Positions 16,716-24,541 of a stretch of 31,459 nt of DNA are shown in pieces. Source of the DNA: Bin87 sp034421995 (GTDB taxonomy: Bacteria; Chloroflexota; Dehalococcoidia; Lucifugimonadales; UBA3495); the NCBI GenBank assembly GCA_034421995.1, contig DAOUJY010000157.1, positions 1-31,459 of the forward strand, read 5' to 3'. The position numbers and the translations under genes were made by a program. Below the pieces are notes generated by a model, which saw only the letters and a program-made list of their open reading frames with translations, was not told where the DNA came from and did no database searches. Numbering within the stretch: the first letter of the stretch is position 1; each line of letters opens with the position of its first letter.

Positions 16716-16746
16716 GGATTTTGGGGATTTCACGGATTGGCGGGAT
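16716..16746 (+). repeat. Solo GGAT array with 9-bp period
   Basis: GGAT begins at 16716, 16725, 16734 and 16743, an exact 9-bp step. The same period and unit occur in the two arrays that flank the GxxExxY gene at 27825-28325, although no such gene is present here. Confidence 0.6.
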
Positions 16747-16769
16747 CGCGCGACAGGGGCGGGGATAGT

Positions 16770-16787
16770 GACGAATGATTATTCGTC
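16770..16787. repeat. Hairpin GACGAAT-GATT-ATTCGTC
   Basis: Seven-base perfect arms around GATT. The centre resembles the GCGAATAATTATTCGC core of the palindrome at 6841-6868, so it may be a diverged member of that family. Confidence 0.6.
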
Positions 16788-16934
16788 CCGACCCGCAGAA
16801 ACCACCCGATGCGGGACCCTGCCACAACGGCATGGCAACCGCGTCATAGTCTAGACACTGGTAACTTGGGAGAGCCGGAGTCCAGGAGCTATAAATTGAA
16901 AAAATCTTGAAAGTGCCGACTGGTTTCGTTTACT

Positions 16935-16961
16935 GGATTCGGGTTTCCGCCGGAATGACGG
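16935..16961. repeat. REP-like element (CGCCGGAATGACG type)
   Basis: GGATTCGGG...CCGCCGGAATGACGG forms an imperfect hairpin ending in CGGAATGACG. Its reverse translation gives the familiar SFRRKPES peptide. A related copy lies at 22906-22952. Confidence 0.65.
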
Positions 16962-17063
16962 AGTTGGTGTGATCGGCTGGCAGTCGATACCCTTGACGAT
17001 AAAACGACCTATCGGGTACATTGCAAGCATAAATCCGTCATCCTGGCGAAGAAGGGATTGTTC

Positions 17064-18161
17064 ATGGCTACATTGCAAGATCGCAGCACCGTGGAAATGG
17101 AGCAGGCGCTACAGAATGGTTTCAGCCTGTCCTGGCTTCAACAGATCAAGGACCAGGTTCCCGGCTCGGCGGAGGAATTGGAGCGGGATCCGACCCTGGC
17201 TGAAAATACCCCTGATTTGCTGGACGAATCTCCCAACCAAACGCAGCGTATGCGCGGAGCGGTGCCCCGGGAGGGTGTTCCGCAGTTCTCCGCATATACA
17301 TTTCGGGACAAGAAGGAAGTCTGGGGCTTCAACCTGACCAAGCTTTACCAGGAAGCCGTATCCCGCCAGTGGTCATCGGCCACGGATATTCCGTGGGAAA
17401 CGCTGCGGCCTTTGCCCGACGACATTGAGGCGGCGCAATGTCAATTGGCTACTTTCTTCGCTCAGGTTGAATTCGTCGCTGCCGATGTGCCTGGACGCTT
17501 CATCTCGCAGATGTCGCCCGACTATCACGAAGTTCGGATGTTCCTGTTGACGCAGGTCATGGACGAATCGCGCCACATGGAAGTCTTCCGCAAGCGAGCC
17601 CTCGCCAATGGCGGCGGCCTGATGCGGATGATCGATTCCGTCAGCGACGTCACGGGCGGCAGTACCGACAATGCCCGCGAGTTCACCGAACTCTCCAGCC
17701 GATTGCACATCGTGGGCGAGGGGAACGTCTTGACCCTGTTCCGCCTGGGCGAGCTGATGGCCTACAACGACGCCGAGAAGGCCATCTACCGGCGCGCCGC
17801 TCAAGACGAAGCCCGCCACGTGGCCTTTGGCGTGCTGCACGCCCGATACATGAACGAATGCACCCCCGAGCGCCGGGAAGAGATGCACTATTACCTGGAC
17901 GAAGCTGAGGACCGGCAGGCTACCGGCAACGGCGGCGAGAACCCGGCCGCCCGCAGCGCGAACCTCACCGCCGAATCGCTGGCCATCCTTTTGGGCGGCG
18001 GAGCTGATAAAGCAGAGGAAGGCCAGAAGATATTGGCCGCTATCCGCCAGCGGCAGGTCAAAGAATACTTCCAGCGGCTCAAGTCCTGCGGGTTCGACGA
18101 CCGCATCGAAAACGGCCGCGTCAATCCTGCCCTATTGGAGGCTTACAAAGCCGCAGCATAA
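17064..18161 (+). CDS. Ferritin-like diiron (R2/AurF-type) protein, intact metal site
   Basis: A 365-residue helical-bundle protein with the complete ligand set of the diiron carboxylate oxidase group: E136 in AQVEFVAAD, E168 and H171 in MDESRH, E219 in IVGEGN, and E249 and H252 in QDEARH. Ligand spacing fits ribonucleotide reductase R2, R2-like oxidases and AurF-type N-oxygenases; I cannot choose among them. The first 90 residues are outside the bundle. The ATG at 17064 with AAGGGA ahead is preferred to a TTG two codons upstream. A paralogue with the same layout starts 828 bp after this gene ends, beyond a toxin-antitoxin pair, and has lost these carboxylates. No reductase or ribonucleotide reductase large subunit is nearby. 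Confidence 0.82.
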   Translation: MATLQDRSTVEMEQALQNGFSLSWLQQIKDQVPGSAEELERDPTLAENTPDLLDESPNQTQRMRGAVPREGVPQFSAYTFRDKKEVWGFNLTKLYQEAVSRQWSSATDIPWETLRPLPDDIEAAQCQLATFFAQVEFVAADVPGRFISQMSPDYHEVRMFLLTQVMDESRHMEVFRKRALANGGGLMRMIDSVSDVTGGSTDNAREFTELSSRLHIVGEGNVLTLFRLGELMAYNDAEKAIYRRAAQDEARHVAFGVLHARYMNECTPERREEMHYYLDEAEDRQATGNGGENPAARSANLTAESLAILLGGGADKAEEGQKILAAIRQRQVKEYFQRLKSCGFDDRIENGRVNPALLEAYKAAA

Positions 18162-18288
18162 TGGAGCTGTCGAACGGTTTTGGGACAGCAGGCGGCCCGT
18201 CGTCCTCAGGTCGGCGGGCCGTCGCTCGTCGGATCGGGCGATAATCGGTAATTCTTCGACCACTCCGGTATGCTTCAATTTCAGGTGC

Positions 18289-18591
18289 ATGATGGAGGTT
18301 GTCTTCCGCACCCGGCAGTTGCAGCGGAACTATGAAGACATTACGCGCGCTATCACGGATTGGGGGCATGACGTTGGCAGACGTTACGTTCAACGCATCC
18401 ACGAAATCCGCGGCGCTCAAAATATTGCCCAGTTGTACAGGATACCCGCCTTGCGCCTCCATCCCCTGCGTGGCTCTCGCTCCGGTGAACTGTCAATGTA
18501 TCTGACCGGACGATGGCGTCTTATCGTAACGAGAGGAGACACTCCGCAAATCATCATAGTTGAGGAGGTCAGCAACCACTATGACGACTAG
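18289..18591 (+). CDS. HigB-type toxin (RelE/ParE superfamily)
   Basis: A 100-residue basic protein with the RelE-like pattern. ALRLHPLRGSRSGELSMYLTG is the typical L-x-P-x-x-x-x-G-x-x-S-x-x-L-x-G-x-W-R segment, followed by RWRLIVTR and a C-terminal strand IIIVEEVSNHYD. In this group the toxin cleaves mRNA on the ribosome. Two adjacent ATGs exist at 18289 and 18292. It precedes and overlaps its antitoxin by 11 bp, the toxin-first order of HigBA. It lies between the two ferritin-like paralogues. Confidence 0.85.
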   Translation: MMEVVFRTRQLQRNYEDITRAITDWGHDVGRRYVQRIHEIRGAQNIAQLYRIPALRLHPLRGSRSGELSMYLTGRWRLIVTRGDTPQIIIVEEVSNHYDD

Positions 18592-18952
18592 CAACGAGCC
18601 TCTTTATTCCAATCTGGCGATACCACCGGGTGAATCCATCGCCGAAAACATTGAGTTTCTCGGTATGCCGCTGTCGGAATTGGCGGCGGCGTTGGCCTTG
18701 CCAGTAGAAGCTGTGAACGAAATTATCACTGGAGACCGCGCCATCACCCCAGACATCGCCGTCGGCTTGGAAACTGCTTTGGGCATATCAGCTCAACTCT
18801 GGCTCAATCTCGAAGCCAGATACCGGACTACGCTGGCACGACAGTGGGAAAAGACCGGCGGCAAGCAAGAAGACTGGACGCAGTGGTGCTATGGCCGGCT
18901 CATCCGGCAGCGCCGCGAGGAGGACGATTCTTCCGACCGTGCGGTGGTATAG
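18581..18952 (+). CDS. HigA-type antitoxin (XRE-family HTH)
   Basis: A 123-residue HigA-like repressor-antitoxin. It starts with the family's PPGESIAENIEFLGM, followed by a helix-turn-helix (LSELAAALALPVEAVNEIITGDRAITPDIAVGLETALGIS) and WLNLEARYRT, a typical HigA ending to the domain. A strong GAGGAGGT site inside the toxin gene fixes the ATG at 18581, seven codons after the open frame begins. It should neutralise the toxin and repress the pair. The last 30 residues are charged and variable. The second ferritin-like gene begins 37 bp downstream and could be read from the same transcript. Confidence 0.87.
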   Translation: MTTSNEPLYSNLAIPPGESIAENIEFLGMPLSELAAALALPVEAVNEIITGDRAITPDIAVGLETALGISAQLWLNLEARYRTTLARQWEKTGGKQEDWTQWCYGRLIRQRREEDDSSDRAVV

Positions 18953-18989
18953 TACTGTCAACCATTCCCCGCGCTTATGGTGAAACATT

Positions 18990-20201
18990 ATGACTACGCA
19001 GAACGATGGGCTGCACTCCGACGGCGCGAACCAGCCCCCGCCCGTTGATGACAGCGATCCCACCGGTCACTACCATTCCTCTGCGGCCGGGCGTGTCCAG
19101 CAGGACATAGCAGACGGAGCCGAGGCCGAGACTGCCCCAACGGAGCAACCGGATCAAGCTCCGGCGGAACCCGAGGCGCCTCAATCGCCTTCGGAACGTT
19201 TTCCCTGGATGAACGATACTCGTCAGTGGGGCACGCGAGCGCAATTGACCCCTCACGGCCTGACGATAGAGTCCATCATGACGGGCCTCTACGGTGAGAT
19301 CCCGGAGGAAAGCCGAGAAATGACCAGGATGCCGCGGGGTTCCTTCGCTACGCCAGGCATTCCGCGCTTGGACAACTACTCCGTCAACCGCAAGGACGAG
19401 TTGTGGGCCGACAATGCCGCAACGCTCTATGAAGAGGCGATCCAGCGGCGGTGGAACGCCATGCAGGACATTGCCTGGGACGATCTGCCGGACCAACCTG
19501 AGGCTCTGGAACTGGCCTGGTGTCAACTATGCACCGAACTGGGCCACCACGCTACCGCTGAGATCGACACCATCGGTCTGTGGCTGCACCGGATGAACTA
19601 CGCCTACATCGAACCCAAGATGTTCCTGGCGACGCAGGAATTCGATTCAGCTCGCCATTTTGAGGCCATGCGCCATCGCGCCCTTTGCAACGGCGGCGCT
19701 TTGGGTCTGGAATCCGCCGGGTTCATGAACCGCCGCATGGTGGAAACCCGCGCCGGCTGGCCCGAAGTTTCCGTCTCGTTGTACATCGCGCGCGGCACGC
19801 TATCGCTGCTGCTGTACCGATTTGGAACGCACTTCGCCACCAATCCGGTTGATCGCAAACTGTTCGCGCTGTGCTTGCAGGACAAAGCACGCCACATGGC
19901 CTACGGAATGGCGATGCTCAAGTCAACCGTTGCGGTCAAGGGCGTGGACTTTGGCGTCTCGCTGCGGCGCATTCTCGGCTCCATCGAAAAGGATATGGCC
20001 GGGGAGCTGAGAGATCCGGTCCTTTGGGAAGCCATGGCCATCATCGCCGGCGGCTCCATCGCCGGGATGGCGAGCGGAATGGCGGAAGTGGAACGTCTGC
20101 GCTCCGGCTACGTCCGGCAATACCTGACGCGGCTGCGCTACGCCGGGATCAACAAACAGGAGGGCGCCCTGCACCCGGATCTCGCCGCGCTTTTGCAGTA
20201 A
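18990..20201 (+). CDS. Ferritin-like protein with a lost diiron site (paralogue of 17064-18161)
   Basis: A 403-residue protein. Residues 1-70 are Pro/Glu/Ala-rich and probably disordered; the rest aligns with the upstream ferritin-like protein, without gaps across each ligand block. Shared landmarks include AL-x-NGG after helix 2 and QD-x-ARH in helix 4. All four carboxylate ligands are replaced: E136 by A188, E168 by S220, E219 by G269, E249 by K299. Both histidines (H223, H302) remain. E191 lies one helical turn from the first position but would not rebuild a site alone. This should be a metal-free, structural or regulatory partner, as Rnr4 is to Rnr2 in yeast. The start has a poor ribosome site. 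A hairpin with a T-rich tail follows the stop. Confidence 0.8.
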   Translation: MTTQNDGLHSDGANQPPPVDDSDPTGHYHSSAAGRVQQDIADGAEAETAPTEQPDQAPAEPEAPQSPSERFPWMNDTRQWGTRAQLTPHGLTIESIMTGLYGEIPEESREMTRMPRGSFATPGIPRLDNYSVNRKDELWADNAATLYEEAIQRRWNAMQDIAWDDLPDQPEALELAWCQLCTELGHHATAEIDTIGLWLHRMNYAYIEPKMFLATQEFDSARHFEAMRHRALCNGGALGLESAGFMNRRMVETRAGWPEVSVSLYIARGTLSLLLYRFGTHFATNPVDRKLFALCLQDKARHMAYGMAMLKSTVAVKGVDFGVSLRRILGSIEKDMAGELRDPVLWEAMAIIAGGSIAGMASGMAEVERLRSGYVRQYLTRLRYAGINKQEGALHPDLAALLQ

Positions 20202-20236
20202 GACGCCGCCGGTACGCGCCGGGTTTTGAAGGCTTT

Positions 20237-20276
20237 AGCCCTCGTCAGTTGTCAGCGGCGAGGGCTTCTTTCTTTG
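20237..20276 (+). terminator. Likely intrinsic terminator after the second ferritin-like gene
   Basis: AGCCCTCG (20237-20244) pairs with CGAGGGCT (20259-20266) around a 14-nt loop and is followed by TCTTTCTTTG. It is oriented to stop rightward transcription. The right arm lies inside the end of the converging LLM oxidoreductase gene. Confidence 0.5.
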
Positions 20277-21372
20277 CCTTCTCCTTGAAGTGCGGGATGA
20301 TGTACTTTCCGAAGAGGCGTAGGGACTCCATCACCTCTTCGTGGGTGACGGGTCCGACCTGGAACAGGGGCATGATCTCGTCCACACCCATGCGCTCGTA
20401 GTCCTCAATGTACTTGATGCAGTCGTCGGGATTTCCGATGCAGAAGCGGCCGCCGTCGTCGATGAGCGACCGTGACGTAACCTCGTCGGCCCGGGCCGTG
20501 TCGGCCTGCACGGCTCGCTGGTAGTGCCACTGGTAGTCTTCCGGCACCTTGGCGGGATCGTAACCCTGCCAGACGTATGAATCGCGGATACGCTGCTGCT
20601 CCCGATACCAGTCGATGATGGTCTCGGCCCGTTCAAACGCCTTCTGCCGGTTCTCCATGCAGAGACCCACGGTGTTGCCGGCCACCCGTGGATACACCAA
20701 TTTCGTCGCGGGTTCGGGGTTTTTGATGGCGTCCCGGTAGATTTGGATAAGGCCCTCGGCCCGGTCCAGTCCAACGCTGGTTTGCGCCAGGCAACCCAAG
20801 CCCTGCCGTCCGACTTTCTCGGCCGTGAACTCCTGGCTAACCGCCTGCCAGATCGGTGGGTGGGGTTTCTGCACGGGTTTCGGGATGACTTCCCGGGGCG
20901 GAATGTTGTAGTGCTTCCCCTCGTAGGAAAACATCTCTTCCGTCCACGCCCCGGGGATGATTTGCAGATACTCTTCCACCATTTCCGAAACGTCGGCCAG
21001 GTCGGAGCCGTAGGGCAACATCTGGTAGGGGTATCCAGAGCGGCCAATGCCCAGGTTCACGCGGCCGCCGGAAATCACGTCCAGGGTGGCCATCCGGGAC
21101 GCGATGTTGAGCGGGTGATGGAGCGGAGCCAGCACCACGGCGATTCCCAGGCGCATGTTGGTGGTCCGCTGACTCAAAGCAGCCAGCGTGATGTCCGGAG
21201 CGCTGGAATGGGACCATTCCGAGCGGAAATGGTGCTCCACGAACCACACGGACGTCATGCCGATCTCTTCGGCAAACGAGACCTGCTCCATCATTTCCTG
21301 GAACTTGCGGGTTTCGCTCAGGTCGTCCCAGGGCTTGGGCACCTGGATTTGGTAGAAAAGGCCGAGGTCCAT
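20245..21372 (-). CDS. LLM-class flavin-dependent oxidoreductase (luciferase-like monooxygenase)
   Basis: A 375-residue TIM-barrel protein of the bacterial luciferase family. It begins with the typical strand MDLGLFYQIQ, then EEIGMTSVWFVEHHF, SAPDITLAALSQRTTNMRLGIAV, LHHPLNIASRMATLDVISGGRVNLGIGRSGYP, and the C-terminal FCIGNPDDCIKYIEDY, VDEIMPLFQVG. These are the usual FMN- and substrate-side elements. Members use FMNH2 and oxygen to oxidise organic compounds, and large expansions are known in SAR202-type Chloroflexota. The frame is open 100 codons upstream, but the ATG at 21372 with AGGAGT is the start. It diverges from amt across 292 bp and converges on the ferritin-like gene. Confidence 0.9.
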   Translation of the reverse strand: MDLGLFYQIQVPKPWDDLSETRKFQEMMEQVSFAEEIGMTSVWFVEHHFRSEWSHSSAPDITLAALSQRTTNMRLGIAVVLAPLHHPLNIASRMATLDVISGGRVNLGIGRSGYPYQMLPYGSDLADVSEMVEEYLQIIPGAWTEEMFSYEGKHYNIPPREVIPKPVQKPHPPIWQAVSQEFTAEKVGRQGLGCLAQTSVGLDRAEGLIQIYRDAIKNPEPATKLVYPRVAGNTVGLCMENRQKAFERAETIIDWYREQQRIRDSYVWQGYDPAKVPEDYQWHYQRAVQADTARADEVTSRSLIDDGGRFCIGNPDDCIKYIEDYERMGVDEIMPLFQVGPVTHEEVMESLRLFGKYIIPHFKEKAKKEALAADN

Positions 21373-21465
21373 AGTGGCGACTCCTGTCGAGGGCGGTTTC
21401 GACGACTTGGGGGCATTGTAGCAGATTGAACGCTTTGCCCGGCGTCGTATGGACGTGGGGCGCAG

Positions 21466-21514
21466 GTTAACGGCGTGTAACAAATTTGTAACAAATCCGT
21501 CATTAGTCCGTAAC
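21466..21514 (+). promoter_or_regulatory. GlnR-like operator: GTAAC half-sites at 11-bp steps
   Basis: Half-sites start at 21466 (GTTAA), 21477 (GTAAC), 21488 (GTAAC), 21499 (GTCAT) and 21510 (GTAAC), each separated by exactly 6 bp. This matches the layout of actinobacterial GlnR boxes (GTnAC-n6-GAAAC-n6), which are nitrogen-control sites upstream of amt and glnA. Here the array lies 151 bp before amt, with the two glutamine synthetase genes behind it. It is also 94 bp from the divergent LLM gene. No GlnR-like gene is in the window. Confidence 0.6.
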
Positions 21515-21524
21515 AACGAAAAAT

Positions 21525-21530
21525 TAGAAT
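21525..21530 (+). promoter_or_regulatory. Candidate -10 element of amt
   Basis: TAGAAT lies 10 bp after the last GTAAC half-site. A good -35 is absent at the right distance and the expected position overlaps the array, which would fit an activator-dependent promoter. It leaves a leader of about 130 nt. Confidence 0.4.
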
Positions 21531-21664
21531 TGCCCGGTAATTTTCGCCGGTAACCGGACGTGAGTGCATCGCGTACGGCATGGCCATCCGCTGTTCCAGC
21601 GGACCGCAGCGGTGAAGCGGAGACCGGCTGCGACGTCAACACCAAAACAGTGGGGAGATAACCT

Positions 21665-22885
21665 ATGGAGTTCACAGAACTGGAGGTGCTCTCGTTCCTG
21701 ATTTCGGCTGCGCTGGTCTTCCTTATGGTGCCCGGCCTGGCGCTGTTCTACGGCGGATTGGTACGCCACAAGAACGTGATCGGAACGATGATGCACTCCA
21801 TCACGGCGATTGGAGTGGTCAGCGTGCTGTGGGTGTTGTGGGGCTACAGCCTGGCGTTCGGCAACAGCGTGGGCGGGGGCTTCGTTGGCGACCTTACCAA
21901 GTTCGGCATGGTCGGCGTCGGGCTGCAAGAGCAGGCCTTCATGGTGTTCCAGGGAATGTTCGCGATTATCACCGTCGCCCTCATCGCGGGGGGATTCGCC
22001 GAGCGGTTCAAGTTTGTTTCCTACATCATTTTCGCGGCTCTGTGGGTGACCATCGTGTACGCCCCGCTCTGCCACTGGGTTTGGGGCGGCGGTTGGCTGG
22101 GCAACCTGGGCAGCGTGCTGGGCATGAGCGAAGGCGGATTCGCGCTGGACTTTGCCGGCGGAACCGTGGTGCATATCGCTTCCGGTACGGCGGCGTTGGC
22201 TGCTGCGTTGATAGTGGGGCGGCGGCGCGGCTTCGGTACGGTGAACCTGGCGCCAGACAACGTGCCGCTGGTCCTGCTGGGCGCCGGCATCCTCTGGTTC
22301 GGATGGTTTGGCTTCAACGCCGGGAGCAGCTTCAACCTGTCAACCGAGGCCGCGGCCAACGCCTTCGTGGTAACCAACGTGGCGGCCGCGACCGCCATGT
22401 CTTCATGGTCCATCATCTCGTGGTTCGTCACGCGGCGACCGTCGGCCAGCGGAGCCGCGGCGGGCGCGGTAGCCGGGCTGGTGGCGATAACCCCGGCGGC
22501 GGGATTTGTGGGCGTGATGCCGGCCATCATCATTGGCGCCGGAGCGGGAGGGGCCTGCTTCATCGCCGTGGAATTGATCCACAAGTTCCGCATTGACGAC
22601 TCGCTGGACGTGTTCGGCATCCACGGAATTGGTGGAATGTGGGGAGCGCTGGCTACCGGCATTTTCGTCGGCATCGGCTTTGGCGCAGATTATCTCCTTG
22701 CCGACGTGTCACGTATCGAGCAGATTCTCTACCAGATCATCGGTATTGGCGCCGCGTTCGCCTGGTCTTTTGTTGTGTCCGCGGTCATCCTGCTGGCCTT
22801 GAAGTACACCATCGGCCTGCGGGTTTCCGATGATGAGGAAGAGGTCGGCGTTGACCTGACACAGCACGGAGAGGGGATGAACTGA
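21665..22885 (+). CDS. amt: Ammonium transporter
   Basis: A 406-residue Amt/Mep/Rh protein with about ten to eleven membrane helices. It carries the conserved pore residues D162 and twin histidines H170 (LDFAGGTVVHIASG) and H320 (DVFGIHGIGGMWGALATG). The N-terminal FYGGLVRHKN segment is typical. It moves ammonium across the inner membrane as a trimer. There is no cleavable signal beyond the first helix, and the C-terminal tail (SDDEEEVGVDL) is short and acidic. A GGGGAG site precedes the ATG. Usually a PII gene (glnK) follows amt; here glutamine synthetase follows directly, and no PII gene is in the window. Probably under the GTAAC array. Confidence 0.93.
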   Translation: MEFTELEVLSFLISAALVFLMVPGLALFYGGLVRHKNVIGTMMHSITAIGVVSVLWVLWGYSLAFGNSVGGGFVGDLTKFGMVGVGLQEQAFMVFQGMFAIITVALIAGGFAERFKFVSYIIFAALWVTIVYAPLCHWVWGGGWLGNLGSVLGMSEGGFALDFAGGTVVHIASGTAALAAALIVGRRRGFGTVNLAPDNVPLVLLGAGILWFGWFGFNAGSSFNLSTEAAANAFVVTNVAAATAMSSWSIISWFVTRRPSASGAAAGAVAGLVAITPAAGFVGVMPAIIIGAGAGGACFIAVELIHKFRIDDSLDVFGIHGIGGMWGALATGIFVGIGFGADYLLADVSRIEQILYQIIGIGAAFAWSFVVSAVILLALKYTIGLRVSDDEEEVGVDLTQHGEGMN

Positions 22886-22905
22886 TTGTCTGAATCAATT
22901 GCCGC

Positions 22906-22952
22906 CGGATTCCGGCTTTCGCCGGAACGACGATGGAGAGGCCGGAACGACG
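22906..22952. repeat. REP-like element between amt and glnA
   Basis: TTCCGGC-TTTC-GCCGGAA (22910-22927) is a perfect hairpin. GCCGGAACGACG is repeated at 22921-22932 and 22941-22952. Same family as 16935-16961. It could weaken read-through between amt and glnA. Confidence 0.7.
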
Positions 22953-22997
22953 GCTGGTTAACACGCACACCAAACTCTCCCAAAGGAGGGACCTGAA

Positions 22998-24422
<1,425 letters not shown>

Positions 24423-24452
24423 CCTGCGTTCCCCGGCTGCGGCGAACTCAAA

Positions 24453-24478
24453 CAGGGGGCGGGGACAACCCGCCCCTG
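24453..24478. repeat. Imperfect inverted repeat, GGGGCGGG type
   Basis: CAGGGGGCGGG and CCCGCCCCTG flank GACAA between the two glutamine synthetase genes. It looks like a diverged member of the GTAGGGGCGGG family at 11668-11696. Confidence 0.55.
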
Positions 24479-24541
24479 CTGGTAAAATGACGAAAAGGAA
24501 ACCCGTGGGCGCTGCCGACGCCATCCGACAGGAGACCACCC

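Larger units (their letters stand above)
16051..17063. other. Gene-free 1-kb region rich in short repeats
   Basis: No open frame here has protein-like content; the longest (147 codons, 16322-16768) is Arg/Gly-rich and built across repeats. The region holds at least five different short repeat types, each listed separately, and no tRNA. Such stretches often mark insertion hot spots. The last 100 bp before 17064 should hold the promoter of the ferritin-like gene, but no clear hexamers stand out. Confidence 0.7.

Noticed and set aside
16322..16768. 147-codon frame in the repeat-rich gap
   Set aside because: Built across several repeats, Arg/Gly-rich, no ribosome site or recognisable domain.
21537..21554. 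Extra GTAAT and GTAAC sites downstream of the GlnR-like array
   Set aside because: They are 27 and 40 bp from the last half-site, out of the 11-bp phase, so I left them out of the operator.
20245..21675. 100-codon N-terminal extension of the LLM oxidoreductase
   Set aside because: It would cover the amt operator region and start; the ATG at 21372 has a ribosome site and the family start.
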